Positions 27,278 to 36,043 of a DNA stretch of 64,000 bases are shown one piece after another. The first letter of the stretch is position 1; the number at the start of each line of letters is the position of its first letter. A model generated the notes under the pieces. It was not told the origin of the DNA. It was given only the letters and a program-made list of their open reading frames with translations, and ran no database searches. Made by a program: the position numbers and the translations under genes. The stretch lies in assembly GCA_949878575.1 (NCBI GenBank), contig CATLAX010000002.1, positions 129,378-193,377 on the forward strand. Reading direction: 5' to 3'. This DNA is from an uncultured Alphaproteobacteria bacterium (GTDB lineage: Bacteria; Pseudomonadota; Alphaproteobacteria; Rs-D84).

Positions 27278-27517
27278 TCATCTGTCGGGTTCTTGGTCAA
27301 TATACTTGGTAAAATCCTGTATTTTTGACCCCGTTGATGACAAAATCTTAGATATGCTGTTTGTGGAAGGCCAGCGTGGTTGTCCTTCCTTGGACCAACG
27401 CTTGCTTTTGTTAAAGGTTGTTGGATCCAAACCGCTACATTTTGCCAGGCCTGAACAAGACATATTATGAGCCATGGCAAAGCGTTCTATTGCGCGCCAA
27501 ACATCTTCGTGTGTCAT
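27278..27517 (-). CDS. Stand-alone HTH domain of an S24-type repressor
   Basis: 79 residues, with AGGAG 7 nt before the ATG. DVWRAIERFAMAHNMSCSGL, then KCSGLDPTTFNKSKRW and the RWPSTNSISKILSSTG helix, match the N-terminal DNA-binding domain of alphaproteobacterial S24 (CI/LexA-like) regulators. The peptidase domain that normally follows is absent: the frame ends 10 residues after the HTH. It is either a truncated repressor or a natural small regulator; it lies just outside the phage module, which would suit a relic phage repressor. Confidence 0.75.
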   Translation of the reverse strand: MTHEDVWRAIERFAMAHNMSCSGLAKCSGLDPTTFNKSKRWSKEGQPRWPSTNSISKILSSTGSKIQDFTKYIDQEPDR

Positions 27518-27711
27518 TTTCCATCTCCTGTTATATCAGCGCCCAATCCCTAATATTCGTTGGCTTAATACACCGGAACAAGCCGCTGATTCAAAAAAAT
27601 TTTATGAAAATTAGCCTGACCAGACAACAAGTAGCTTTTCCTAGGACTTTATAGAAAAAACAAGCGGTTGCCCAACAAAACAAATACTAAAAAATATTTT
27701 TGACAATTCTC

Positions 27712-27740
27712 TTGACAAATAATAAAAAATGTATTACATT
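27712..27740 (+). promoter_or_regulatory. Sigma-70-type promoter of the CU-rich sRNA
   Basis: Perfect -35 TTGACA at 27712-27717, 17-nt AT-rich spacer and TACATT at 27735-27740 as -10. Transcription should begin near 27747. Confidence 0.65.
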
Positions 27741-27746
27741 TCGATT

Positions 27747-27942
27747 CGTCAAAGGAACAAAGCCAATGACCGGGTGCCGCAAGGCTTCCGCAGGGTCCGG
27801 GGATTCAGACTCCCTCCTACATTCTCTCTCCTCTGGACCTTGGGCCCTGAAAACATATTTTAGAATGCCCATTTCTTTTTCTCCTTTCCTTCCTTTCGGG
27901 GCATTCGGAAACACCGCCGGGGCAACCTGGCGGCGTTTTTTT
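27747..27942 (+). ncRNA. Probable trans-acting sRNA with CU-rich loops
   Basis: About 195 nt between the promoter and a GC hairpin plus seven T residues (27914-27942). Two long hairpins can be drawn: one closed by CAGGG/CCCTG (27791-27795 with 27845-27849) around a loop containing CCCTCC and TCTCTCTCCTCT, and one closed by GAATGCCC/GGGCATTC (27863-27870 with 27899-27906) around a 27-nt loop made almost only of C and T. Such loops are complementary to Shine-Dalgarno sequences, as in several alphaproteobacterial sRNAs. It does not match 6S, 4.5S, RNase P or tmRNA by eye. A minus-strand frame across it has no family features. Confidence 0.65.
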
Positions 27943-28008
27943 ATACAAACGTAAAAAATGCGGCGAACAACCGCCCGCCGCATAAAAATCACAATTTCAC
28001 AAAAATAA

Positions 28009-28188
28009 TTAGTGAGATACTTTTGCCTCTGTCATGACCACATGCTTACGCAATTTGGGATCATACTTACGGAATTTCATTTTGCCCGCAGTATTCTCAG
28101 ACTTTGTATTCTTTGTTGTGATATAGAAGTACCCTGTTTCGTTATTACGCAACTGAACGACTTCTTTGCTACCTTTCTTGGATGCCAT
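28009..28188 (-). CDS. rpmG: 50S ribosomal protein L33
   Basis: 59 residues, too short for many gene finders: MASKKGSKEVVQLRNNETGY, then YITTKNTKSENTAGKMKFRK and KYDPKLRKHVVMTEAKVSH. This is the complete L33 of the large-subunit E site region. It lacks the paired CxxC zinc motifs, so it is the zinc-independent form. The gene stands alone between the sRNA and tRNA-Leu. Confidence 0.95.
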   Translation of the reverse strand: MASKKGSKEVVQLRNNETGYFYITTKNTKSENTAGKMKFRKYDPKLRKHVVMTEAKVSH

Positions 28189-28260
28189 TTTATTATGCCT
28201 TTTATTATTCTGCCACGGATTATGGGATAAAATTTATTGAAAATCAAGTCTTTTTTATTG

Positions 28261-28345
<85 letters not shown>

Positions 28346-28358
28346 TGCTTTTATTTTC

Positions 28359-28472
28359 TTAATATACCGGATAATTGCGCGGATACGCATCGTTTGGATG
28401 CGCCAGATCTGATTTCACACCGCATCCCGCCAATATTACCAGTAACATTAAAGACAAAGCCAATGATTTCAT
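28359..28472 (-). CDS. Small LptM-like lipoprotein
   Basis: 37 residues: a signal peptide MKSLALSLMLLVI followed by the lipobox LAGC and a short tail GVKSDLAHPNDAYPRNYPVY. The LAGCG-x-K-x-DL pattern is that of LptM (YifL)-type lipoproteins, which in E. coli bind the LptDE translocon. The gene ends just 14 bp upstream of tRNA-Leu. Short length limits certainty; the lipobox itself is clear. Confidence 0.7.
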   Translation of the reverse strand: MKSLALSLMLLVILAGCGVKSDLAHPNDAYPRNYPVY

Positions 28473-28599
28473 GCGCTTATTATAAAAACAAATAAATGTG
28501 CGTGTCAAATAATAGATTTAAAGAAAAGGATCCTATTAACCATTCCAACATGTGCGGCTAATATTTCCATATTCAAAAAAACAACCACAGGAGAACGAA

Positions 28600-30372
28600 A
28601 TGTATCTTAGCAACGGAAATTATGAGGCATTTGCCAACCCGTTAAAACCCGCGGGCGTAGAGAAAAAATCGGCATACATCATCGGCGGCGGCCTGGCCGG
28701 CTTGGCGGCGGCGGTATTCTTAATCCGCGACGGCCGCATGCGCGGCAACAAGATTCATATATTTGAAGAACTGGCCCTGCCGGGCGGCAGCATGGACGGA
28801 ATATACAATCCGCAGCGCGGCTATATAATCCGCGGCGGCCGCGAAATGGAGGCACACTTTGAAACCCTGTGGGATTTGTTTCGCTCCATTCCGTCACTTG
28901 AAAACCAGGATGTATCCGTACTGGATGAATTTTACTGGCTAAACAAGGCCGACCCCAGCTTTTCCCACACCCGCGTGATTGAACGCCGCGGCAAGCGTCT
29001 GCCGACAGACGGCAAATTAACCCTGACCCAGGGCGCGATAAAAGAATTAATCAACCTGGCCATGATGCGCGAAGAAGATTTGAACGACGTTCAAATAAAC
29101 GACGTTTTTAGTGAAGAGTTTTTTGATTCAAACTTTTGGCTGTACTGGGCGACAATGTTTGCATTTGAACGCTGGTCATCCGCCATGGAAATGCGCAGAT
29201 ACATATTGCGCTTTATCCATCATGTGGGAACACTGGCCGATATGTCCGCATTGAAATTTACAAAATATAACCAGTATGAATCTTTGATTACGCCGCTGGT
29301 CAATTTTCTGGACGCCCGCGGGGTAAAGTTTCACTATGACACGCGTGTGACAAACGTTGTAACAAAATCAGCGCGCGGGAAAATTACCGCAACAGAAATT
29401 CAGGCCGTATCCGGTGGACGTAAAAAGAACATAAAACTGACGCCGGACGACCTGGTGTTTGTAACAAACGGATCCATTACGGAATCCACGACATACGGCA
29501 CCAACGATACGCCCGCCCCCGCGCCCGACGGCATCGGTGGCAGCTGGACATTATGGAAAAACATTGCCGCTCAGAATCCGGCGTTTGGCCGACCAGAAAA
29601 ATTCTGTGAAAACATACCGGTTGCAAACTGGGTTATGTCGGCGACAATTACATTCAAGGACGACCGCATTGTTCCGTATATTGAAAAAATATGCAAAAAG
29701 AACCCGCACAGCGGATCCATCGTCAGCAGCGGACCGGTCACCATCAAAGATTCCAACTGGCTGTACGGTTTCAGCATTTCCCGCCAACCGCATTTCCGCA
29801 AACAAAAAAAGAACGAGATAATCGTCTGGACGTACGGTCTGCTGTCGGACACGAAAGGCAATTATGTAAAAAAGAAAATAACGGAATGCACCGGGGCGGA
29901 ACTGTGCGCGGAATTACTGTACCACATGGGCGTCCCCACGGCAGAAATAGAAGACATCGCACACAATTCCGCCAATACCGTTCCGGCCCACATGCCGTTT
30001 ATTTCCACCTATTTTATGCCCCGCGCCATCGGCGACCGACCGTTGGTTGTACCGACAGGATCGGTCAACCTGGCGTTTATCGGAAATTATGCGGAAACAA
30101 AGCGGGACACGGTGTTTACAACGGAATATTCCGTCCGCACCGCGATGGAGGCCGTATACACCCTGTTAAACATAGACCGCGGCGTTCCGGAGGTATTTGA
30201 TTCATGCTTTGACGTCCGTGTGTTGCTGCGCAGTATTTATTATTTGAACGACCGCAAACCGCTGCGTGACATTGACATGCCGTGGCTGGTTCGTGTTTTG
30301 GGCAAACAGGGATTGAAAAAAATCAGCGGAACATACCTGGAACAATTGTTACATGAAGCAAAACTGGTATAA
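28600..30372 (+). CDS. ohyA: Oleate hydratase
   Basis: 590 residues from the ATG at 28600 (CAGGAG 7 nt upstream). The FAD-binding motif [42 protein letters not shown] and [20 protein letters not shown] are hallmarks of the myosin-cross-reactive antigen family. These FAD-dependent enzymes add water to the cis-9 double bond of oleate or linoleate, giving 10-hydroxy fatty acids, usually as detoxification in gut bacteria. Full length, monocistronic, closed by a bidirectional terminator. Unusual in alphaproteobacteria but known in several. Confidence 0.95.
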   Translation: MYLSNGNYEAFANPLKPAGVEKKSAYIIGGGLAGLAAAVFLIRDGRMRGNKIHIFEELALPGGSMDGIYNPQRGYIIRGGREMEAHFETLWDLFRSIPSLENQDVSVLDEFYWLNKADPSFSHTRVIERRGKRLPTDGKLTLTQGAIKELINLAMMREEDLNDVQINDVFSEEFFDSNFWLYWATMFAFERWSSAMEMRRYILRFIHHVGTLADMSALKFTKYNQYESLITPLVNFLDARGVKFHYDTRVTNVVTKSARGKITATEIQAVSGGRKKNIKLTPDDLVFVTNGSITESTTYGTNDTPAPAPDGIGGSWTLWKNIAAQNPAFGRPEKFCENIPVANWVMSATITFKDDRIVPYIEKICKKNPHSGSIVSSGPVTIKDSNWLYGFSISRQPHFRKQKKNEIIVWTYGLLSDTKGNYVKKKITECTGAELCAELLYHMGVPTAEIEDIAHNSANTVPAHMPFISTYFMPRAIGDRPLVVPTGSVNLAFIGNYAETKRDTVFTTEYSVRTAMEAVYTLLNIDRGVPEVFDSCFDVRVLLRSIYYLNDRKPLRDIDMPWLVRVLGKQGLKKISGTYLEQLLHEAKLV

Positions 30373-30378
30373 CGCCAC

Positions 30379-30405
30379 AAAAAAACGCCCAAACGGGCGT
30401 TTTTT
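30379..30405. terminator. Bidirectional terminator between ohyA and lpxI
   Basis: AAAAAACGCCC / GGGCGTTTTTT around an AAAC loop; works for both converging genes. Confidence 0.85.
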
Positions 30406-31234
30406 ATTCCATGGCCACAATAAATATCTTTGCGTCATCGGCCGCCTTTATAACGGCGGGCTTGTCCACGACAAAACACGTTTTTGCGTTTACTACAATT
30501 CCACGCAGATGCGCCGCCGTAACCGCACGCACCGTATCAACACCAATGGCCGGAATATCTATTCTCAAATCCTGGCCGGGTTTTGTCATTTTGGCAAAAA
30601 CCCCGCTGCTTTTTTTCATGTCACGGCGCATATCCACCACACGACGCAGCATGTTTGCCGTTCCCTCGGCCGCCTCTACACCGATTACCTGCCTGTCCAC
30701 CACGACGGACGCCCCTATATCCTCGGCCCCGATGACATGCGACACGGCAACTGCACGCTCAATATCGGCGGCATCACGCGCAGCAGGCTTTGCCTTTGTC
30801 ATGACCCCAGGTCGCTCAAACGTCAAATCAGGCGCCAAATCCTGGGCCGCAACAATTTCAAAACCGCGCTTTTCCAAAACCTTGTTTAATGCCACCGCCA
30901 TTGAATCATACCCTTTTTGATGTCTTTTTATACTTATCAGCGCGCCTATTGTCCACCAGTCGGGACGAATATCGGACAGTTTCGGATGCCCTATGGCCCC
31001 GACAAACGTCAATTTTCGTATTCCCCGGCGTTTAAACTCGCGTATTGCCGCGCCGCCGCCGCCCAGCCGCACCACCATATCCGGTTTCAGCCGCGGATCA
31101 TAAAAATTTTTCAGTCCAACGATAAAAACATCCCACCCGGCCGCGCGCAATGCATCACGCGTAAAGAACGGCAAATCCAGCGCCCCCGCCACCAGCGCGA
31201 TTTTTTTATCACAGCTTTTTTCTTTTTTCTTCAT
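30404..31234 (-). CDS. lpxI: UDP-2,3-diacylglucosamine pyrophosphatase LpxI
   Basis: About 276 residues from the ATG at 31234; upstream in-frame starts (31252) are possible and no strong ribosome-binding site decides. It has the LpxI domain order: N-terminal KIALVAGALDLPFFTRDALR, the VRLGGGGAAIREF loop, GYDSMAVALNKVLEKRGFE, and the C-terminal DUF1009 part with QDLRIDIPAIGVDTVRAV. It hydrolyses UDP-2,3-diacylglucosamine to lipid X in lipid A synthesis, replacing LpxH. Here it is outside the usual lpxA-lpxI-lpxB cluster, which is notable. Confidence 0.9.
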   Translation of the reverse strand: MKKKEKSCDKKIALVAGALDLPFFTRDALRAAGWDVFIVGLKNFYDPRLKPDMVVRLGGGGAAIREFKRRGIRKLTFVGAIGHPKLSDIRPDWWTIGALISIKRHQKGYDSMAVALNKVLEKRGFEIVAAQDLAPDLTFERPGVMTKAKPAARDAADIERAVAVSHVIGAEDIGASVVVDRQVIGVEAAEGTANMLRRVVDMRRDMKKSSGVFAKMTKPGQDLRIDIPAIGVDTVRAVTAAHLRGIVVNAKTCFVVDKPAVIKAADDAKIFIVAME

Positions 31235-31324
31235 ATCCGTAATAGTACGCATAAATAGGGCTGGAATCAAGTTTCAATTTTTGTTAGAATTTTGTAAAAC
31301 CATATTTATTCGGGAAGAAAAGTT

Positions 31325-32095
31325 ATGAAAAAGACACCTTTTATAATTGCAATACTGTGTTCGGTATGTGCAAATACCGCATCCGCCGCATACAGCGACC
31401 GCCAGTTTAAATCAGAGGTTACGCGCGGTCTTGACATAATAGGGGCGCACGCCAACGTAAATATCATAGAAGACGCGGCCCCCGGCGAACTGGGGCTGGA
31501 GGTATATCAGACCGTAAACGCCGTTGATACAAACGATTTAAAACTGTTTGTTCCGACATCAATGTATGTTCGCGCCGGTGCGGGTTTAAATCTGGGCTTT
31601 GCCACGGACAAGGCGAAATTTGCCGGCAAAGAATACGAAAGCAGCGGCAGCTGGACCACCCAAATCGGCCTGGGATGGAATCTGTCATCGTACGTTCGCA
31701 CAGAAATTGATTTCCAGGAATCAACATTTGAATTTTCAGATTTAAAAAAGCGCCAGGCAACGTATCAGACACTGGGCGGCATGCTGTATTTTGATTTGGC
31801 ACGCCGATATGTTCAAACCGGCGACATCACGCGCCGCCGCGTATTTGTACCGTTTATCGGTGTGGGTGCGGGATTCGGCCACTATGAATTTGAAGGCACC
31901 GGCGGTGCAGACGGCTTTGTAATTGCCGCGCCTCGCGCCCAGGTTGGATTTAACCTGGCGCTGACGGACTTAATCGGCATAGACGTCGCGTACCAGTATC
32001 AGATGATGATAGGCAACGGATTCGGCTGGGACGTGCGTGCCGGCGGCGTTGACAACATCAGCAATGTAATGGCGTCTTTCCGTGTGAATTTTTAA
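31325..32095 (+). CDS. Outer-membrane beta-barrel protein A
   Basis: 256 residues. Signal peptide MKKTPFIIAILCSVCANTASA followed by alternating hydrophobic strands (YVRAGAGLNLGFATDKAKF, RTEIDFQESTFEF, PFIGVGAGFGHYEFEG) and a C-terminal strand ending SFRVNF, the terminal-Phe signal recognised by the BAM complex. Probably an 8-stranded OmpA/Opa-like porin or adhesin. The downstream gene encodes a related barrel, 19 bp away, so they likely form an operon. Confidence 0.8.
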   Translation: MKKTPFIIAILCSVCANTASAAYSDRQFKSEVTRGLDIIGAHANVNIIEDAAPGELGLEVYQTVNAVDTNDLKLFVPTSMYVRAGAGLNLGFATDKAKFAGKEYESSGSWTTQIGLGWNLSSYVRTEIDFQESTFEFSDLKKRQATYQTLGGMLYFDLARRYVQTGDITRRRVFVPFIGVGAGFGHYEFEGTGGADGFVIAAPRAQVGFNLALTDLIGIDVAYQYQMMIGNGFGWDVRAGGVDNISNVMASFRVNF

Positions 32096-32114
32096 GCTGG
32101 GGGAAAATTAAATC

Positions 32115-32768
32115 ATGAAAACAAAATACTTAATCGCAACCGCTGTATGTTTAATGCCAACCATCGCGTGTGCCGCAATACCATACCGCGCCCAGCAGAA
32201 CCGCATGCCGGCGGCATCCGCACCCGATGGCCGTGATGCAGAGGCACTGGCCCGCATGCATCGCTTTTACGTGGGTGGAATGTATGATTTTTCCATGTGG
32301 CAAAGCCGCACGGATAAAAACGACATTCATGCGTCCGGCAAAAACACATCTTCTTTTGAGGCGGTCGCCGGCATCCGCGTATACGACACATTTCGTCTGG
32401 AGGCGAACTATGTCCGCACCCGCGCGAAATGGAACGGTTTTTCACTGGACGGCGACACCGGTTTTATAAACGCTATTGTTGATGCCAGAATTGACAACCT
32501 GTACCGCCTGTTTTATAAGCAGCATCTGGTACCGTACGTTGGTGTCGGCGCCGGTCTGTCATGGAACAAGGCGACCGATGCGCACATAGACGACAAAATC
32601 CGCCCCGCCCTGGCCGCGATGGCGGGTCTGGGCATTGAACTGGGCGAATATTTCACCATAGATTTGGGATACCGCTATACATACATGTTCACGCCAAAAT
32701 TTGACGTCATATCCGACCTGGCGCCGACAGCGCATCAGTTTCGGGCGGGCGCACGTGTAAATTTCTGA
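32115..32768 (+). CDS. Outer-membrane beta-barrel protein B
   Basis: 217 residues. Signal peptide ending ACA, strands such as FYVGGMYDFSMWQSR, FRLEANYVRTRAKWNGF, PYVGVGAGLSWNKA and FTIDLGYRYTYMF, and terminal Phe (GARVNF). It is a shorter paralogue of the preceding barrel, with the same order of strands. Its stop shares one base with the next start (TGATG), implying translational coupling to an RNA methyltransferase, an odd functional pairing. Confidence 0.8.
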   Translation: MKTKYLIATAVCLMPTIACAAIPYRAQQNRMPAASAPDGRDAEALARMHRFYVGGMYDFSMWQSRTDKNDIHASGKNTSSFEAVAGIRVYDTFRLEANYVRTRAKWNGFSLDGDTGFINAIVDARIDNLYRLFYKQHLVPYVGVGAGLSWNKATDAHIDDKIRPALAAMAGLGIELGEYFTIDLGYRYTYMFTPKFDVISDLAPTAHQFRAGARVNF

Positions 32769-33691
32769 TGAAAACATGTCCGTTTTTTGGAAAGTGCGGC
32801 GGGTGTAAGTTTGATTTTACATCCGCCGAATATAAAAACGCCAAGACCGGGGCGTTACGCGGCATAACCCCGACGGATGATGCGGTATGGCTGGCGCCCG
32901 GCGCGCGCAGACGCGTTGATTTTTGCTTTGCCGGCGGCCAGTTCGGCCTGTACGCCACAGGCAGCAAGGATATTGTCCCCGTACGTCACTGTCCGAATGC
33001 GACGCCGGAAATAAACAAGATTCTGCCCGCCCTGGCGGCGATGCCGTGGTCGGGGGCGGGTGCGGCACTGGTAACACTGTGCGACAACGGCATAGATGTC
33101 GCGGTTACATCGGATGTTCCGTACTGCAGCGCGGAATTCAAGCGCGCGGCGGCCACCCTGCCCGTTATTCGTATAACATGGAACGGCAACGTCATAAAAC
33201 AGACGGCAACGCCGATTATAAAGTTTGGCAACACGGCGATAGAATACCCGACCGGCGCATTTTTGCAACCGGGGCGCCCGGGCGAAGATGCAATTCGCCA
33301 AATGGTTGTCACGGCCGCCGCCGGCGCCCGGCATGTGGCGGATTTATTCTGTGGTCTGGGAAATTTTACGCACGCACTTGATGCGGATGGTTTTGACATC
33401 ACCGGCCCGTTTTGCCGGCGTGATTTGTTTAAAAAGCCGCTGACCCCGGGCATGCTAAGCACATATGACTGCGTGGTGATGGATCCGCCGCGCGCAGGCG
33501 CCCGCGCCCAATGCGAAATTCTGGCAAAATCCGATGTTGCAAAAATAATATACGTATCGTGCAATCCGGCGACATTCGCCCGTGATGCAAAAATATTGCA
33601 GAACGGCGGATATAAACAAACGCGCCTGATTCCCGTTGACCAGTTTGTCGGCAGCACTCACTGGGAATTATTCAGCGTGTTTGAGAAATAG
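32768..33691 (+). CDS. Compact RlmD/RumA-type RNA m5U methyltransferase
   Basis: 307 residues. The N-terminal CPFFGKCGGCKF carries the cysteines of the iron-sulfur site; the C-terminal SAM-dependent part has FLQPG, DLFCGLGNFTHALD (motif I), VVMDPPRAGA and the catalytic cysteine in YVSCNPATFARDA. It should methylate uridine C5 in rRNA or tRNA. It lacks the usual N-terminal TRAM domain (the first Cys is residue 4) and the linker after motif I is short, so it is about 100 residues smaller than E. coli RlmD; this compact form is common in alphaproteobacteria. Confidence 0.85.
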   Translation: MKTCPFFGKCGGCKFDFTSAEYKNAKTGALRGITPTDDAVWLAPGARRRVDFCFAGGQFGLYATGSKDIVPVRHCPNATPEINKILPALAAMPWSGAGAALVTLCDNGIDVAVTSDVPYCSAEFKRAAATLPVIRITWNGNVIKQTATPIIKFGNTAIEYPTGAFLQPGRPGEDAIRQMVVTAAAGARHVADLFCGLGNFTHALDADGFDITGPFCRRDLFKKPLTPGMLSTYDCVVMDPPRAGARAQCEILAKSDVAKIIYVSCNPATFARDAKILQNGGYKQTRLIPVDQFVGSTHWELFSVFEK

Positions 33692-33717
33692 CAGATTTTA
33701 CATACAACATACAAAAA

Positions 33718-33737
33718 CACCGTCCAAACGGACGGTG
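33718..33737 (-). terminator. Hairpin with T-run next to the tRNA-Glu fragment
   Basis: CACCGTCC/GGACGGTG with an AAAC loop; the T-run is on the minus strand. It directly follows the 20-bp tRNA-Glu 3'-end copy at 33747-33766. Confidence 0.6.
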
Positions 33738-33746
33738 AATCATTTC

Positions 33747-33766
33747 TGGCAGCCCCAACCAGATTC
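33747..33766 (-). repeat. Duplicate of the tRNA-Glu 3' end
   Basis: Twenty bases starting TGGCAGCCCC are identical to 33902-33921, the 3' end of tRNA-Glu including CCA. A 135-bp spacer without coding features separates them. This is the signature left by integration into a tRNA gene (att site) or of a lost second tRNA-Glu copy. Confidence 0.65.
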
Positions 33767-33880
33767 CCTCGGCGCGGACGCGCCTGTGGGGCATTCGTAA
33801 CGCATCGGCCGTGCTTTGCCGGCCGATGCTACTCATAGTCGTACAGCATCAAATCTGCCGTGGGGCAAAATAAAAACCAC

Positions 33881-33896
33881 CCGGTGGGTGGTTTAT
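33881..33896 (-). terminator. tRNA-Glu terminator
   Basis: ACCACCC/GGGTGGT hairpin directly downstream of tRNA-Glu with T-rich flank on the minus strand. Confidence 0.7.
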
Positions 33897-33901
33897 TATT
33901 T

Positions 33902-33977
33902 TGGCAGCCCCAACCAGATTCGAACTGGTGTTCTCGCCTTGAAAGGGCGGTGTCCTAGGCCTCTAGACGATGGGGCC
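33902..33977 (-). tRNA. tRNA-Glu (TTC)
   Basis: 76 nt; acceptor GGCCCCA with TGGGGCT, anticodon loop CTTTCAA, T loop TTCGAAT, G73 and encoded CCA. Its 3' 20 nt are duplicated 155 bp downstream. Confidence 0.95.
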
Positions 33978-34072
33978 AAAACTGCCGACGGATTATAACC
34001 GGCATTTCCCGTTATGTCAAGGAAAATGTGCCGCGGCCGCGCAATTTGCACGCGGCCGCACCGGTATGTTTA

Positions 34073-34594
34073 CTATTCGGCTGTATCGGCAACAACCTCT
34101 GATTCCACAACGGTTTCAGCATCCGCCGCATTTTGCGCATCGCCGCCGTCGGTCGCATCAGATTCCGCCGCCGCGTCATCCGCAACATCCGCATCGTCTG
34201 TGGCGGGGGCCTCTATTTCCGTAAAGACGAATTCTTTGCCGTCGCCGTTTCTAAGAATCAACTGACCATTTTTCAAGTCGTACGTTTCAACCGTGGCCAA
34301 GAACTGCAGATATTCCTGTTCGGCCAACATTGCCTGTTCCGGTCCCATCATCATGGTTGTAGCCATTTCACCGAACTGCATTTTATTTCCGTCAACAACG
34401 TACGGTCCGTGATACAGATTTACAATCTGGCCGCCGGCCTGCATTTCATTTTCATCAAACGTCAGCGTGATTTGCGTTCCGCCCATATCGGCTGCAAAAT
34501 TTGCACCGCGCAGTTCGTCCGGATTCGGCGCATTATCGCCGCACGCGGCCAGTGCCAGTGCACATGCGCATGCCGCAAAGAGTTTCATTTTCAT
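34073..34594 (-). CDS. META-domain lipoprotein (HslJ-like)
   Basis: 173 residues from the ATG at 34594 (GGAG 7 nt upstream). Signal peptide MKMKLFAACACALA with lipobox LAAC, then a META domain (about 30-120: LRGANFAADMGGTQITLTF, MMMGPEQAMLAEQEYLQFL, LKNGQLILRN) and a 55-residue acidic Ala/Asp/Glu tail. META lipoproteins are outer-membrane or periplasmic and linked to stress and drug tolerance (HslJ). The long acidic tail is unusual. Monocistronic. Confidence 0.82.
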   Translation of the reverse strand: MKMKLFAACACALALAACGDNAPNPDELRGANFAADMGGTQITLTFDENEMQAGGQIVNLYHGPYVVDGNKMQFGEMATTMMMGPEQAMLAEQEYLQFLATVETYDLKNGQLILRNGDGKEFVFTEIEAPATDDADVADDAAAESDATDGGDAQNAADAETVVESEVVADTAE

Positions 34595-34690
34595 TGTTTT
34601 TCTCCATTGTATGTAAAACACGCGGATTATTATAACGATATGGCAAAGCAAACACAAACAAAAAAACACCGCGATATGCGGTGTTAATTC

Positions 34691-34767
34691 TGGCGGGATT
34701 GAAGGGGCTCGAACCCTCGACCTTCTGCGTGACAGGCAGACGCTCTAACCAGCTGAGCTACAACCCC
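34691..34767 (-). tRNA. tRNA-Asp (GTC)
   Basis: 77 nt; acceptor GGGGTTG/CAATCCC, anticodon stem TCTGC/GCAGA with loop CTGTCAC, G73, encoded CCA. Confidence 0.96.
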
Positions 34768-34837
34768 AAGGCGTTACGTATAATATACTGCCTTTTATAT
34801 AAATGCAAGAGTTTTTTTTCACAAATGATAAATTTGC

Positions 34838-34866
34838 TTGCCACAAATTTGTAATTGCTATATCAT
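34838..34866 (+). promoter_or_regulatory. Promoter of structured RNA copy A and the DGR operon
   Basis: TTGCCA at 34838-34843, 17-nt spacer, TATCAT at 34861-34866: one mismatch each from consensus. Predicted start near 34873, exactly at the first hairpin of the RNA. Confidence 0.7.
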
Positions 34867-34872
34867 TTTTTC

Positions 34873-35048
34873 TGTCGCAGGGGATTTCTGCGACCAGGCG
34901 TCGGAACCTGTATAAGAAGTGTCCGTGGTGGACAAAAAACATCTCCAACCCCAGGTTGGAGGGCGGTGAATATATTGAATAAACCCGCTATGTCTTCTTA
35001 TATAGTTTCGAACCTCCAACCACTTGCGATAGCACCAGGTGGTTTATT
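34873..35048 (+). ncRNA. Structured RNA family 1, copy A (DGR operon leader)
   Basis: Helices in order: GTCGCAG/CTGCGAC; P1 CAGG/CCTG with an 8-nt loop (34895-34910); P2 TATAAGAAG (34911-34919) with CTTCTTATA (34994-35002); P3 GTCC/GGAC; P4 CTCCAACC/GGTTGGAG (34943-34961); P5 GCGG/CCGC around the conserved TGAATATATTGAATA loop (34963-34988). The CCTCCAACC strand at 35013-35021 can also pair with GGTTGGAG and overlaps the terminator arm AACCAC, which pairs with GTGGTT at 35039-35044. The next gene starts at 35072, so a cis attenuator is likely. Confidence 0.75.
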
Positions 35049-35071
35049 TTGTAACGAATGTAGGGCAAAGT

Positions 35072-36028
35072 ATGAAGTTCGGAACATTTTTATTTCTGGC
35101 GACAATTCCCGGTATGGCCAGCGGGGCCCAAATTGTAAAATTTGGTGCAAAATTATGTGACGACGGCAATCAACTAAGCTCCGGCACATGCATGGAAAAA
35201 GAGCGCGGGGCCTGTCCCGCCGGGTATTATGTAACACCGATAAATTCCGCAACATATGCCAGCGTGACATTAAAAAATCAATGCATGAATTCTTATAACA
35301 AGACGGAATTGCCGGCAATATTTCATCCGATATACAATGGTGTGCTGATAAAATTCGGCGCAACGCTGTGCGGCGGCGGGCAACAATTAGCCGCCGGCCA
35401 GTGCCAGGACAAGGTTCAAGGCCGCTGTCCGGATGGCTTTTACAAAACCCCGATTGCCCAGTCCACGTTTTCATCACCATCGGCCCAGTTACAGGAATGC
35501 ATGAATTCATACAACCAGTATGAACTGGCGGAATATTTAAGCGCAATATACAACGGTGTTTTGGTTCCGTTCGGGGCCAAATTGTGCGGCGCGGGCCAGT
35601 ATCTGGCGGACGGCGAATGCACATCGCACGATCGCGGCGAATGCCCCGCCGGATTTTATCAGGCAACGCCCGCCGCAGATACGTTGACAACACCGGAAAT
35701 GGGGGTCTGCGCCACGGGATATTCATCATACGCGTTACGGGCGAACTGCGACGCGGGCGAGGTTTCCAACGGCCTGTGTGCGGTATTGTGTACGGGCGGC
35801 CTGCGGTATACAGGGCTGGGGACATGCGCGACATTATGTCCGTATGACGGCGGCCACTTAAAAACATCCGCCGGCGTGTCATGGCCGATGTATTCGGAAA
35901 AACTAATAACGCCGTCGTTGGGTATGCGAACCGCGGACGGGTCGTGTTACATAAACTTTTTACCGGGTGCGGGTGCGGGAATAAACATAAAATCCGCAGA
36001 CGGGAAAACATATCACATAACGGATTAA
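35072..36028 (+). CDS. Secreted cysteine-rich three-repeat protein, DGR operon
   Basis: 318 residues from the ATG at 35072 with signal peptide MKFGTFLFLATIPGMASGA. Three tandem repeats of about 75 residues follow, each opening with V/IKFGA-K/T-LC and containing a GQxLxxGxC step and CPAGYY/CPDGFY; a divergent cysteine-rich C-terminal domain ends the protein. About 25 cysteines suggest a disulfide-stabilised extracellular or surface protein. It is the first gene after structured RNA copy A, 15 bp before a second secreted protein and in one operon with the DGR target. No known family is recognised. Confidence 0.75.
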   Translation: MKFGTFLFLATIPGMASGAQIVKFGAKLCDDGNQLSSGTCMEKERGACPAGYYVTPINSATYASVTLKNQCMNSYNKTELPAIFHPIYNGVLIKFGATLCGGGQQLAAGQCQDKVQGRCPDGFYKTPIAQSTFSSPSAQLQECMNSYNQYELAEYLSAIYNGVLVPFGAKLCGAGQYLADGECTSHDRGECPAGFYQATPAADTLTTPEMGVCATGYSSYALRANCDAGEVSNGLCAVLCTGGLRYTGLGTCATLCPYDGGHLKTSAGVSWPMYSEKLITPSLGMRTADGSCYINFLPGAGAGINIKSADGKTYHITD

Positions 36029-36043
36029 CAAGAGGGAAAGCAA

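Noticed and set aside
27687..27992. 101-residue minus-strand frame across the CU-rich sRNA
   Set aside because: No recognisable domain; the opposite strand has promoter, hairpins and terminator.
34873..35048. T-box, cobalamin, TPP or SAM riboswitch
   Set aside because: None of their signature sequences are present; assigned as unknown family 1.
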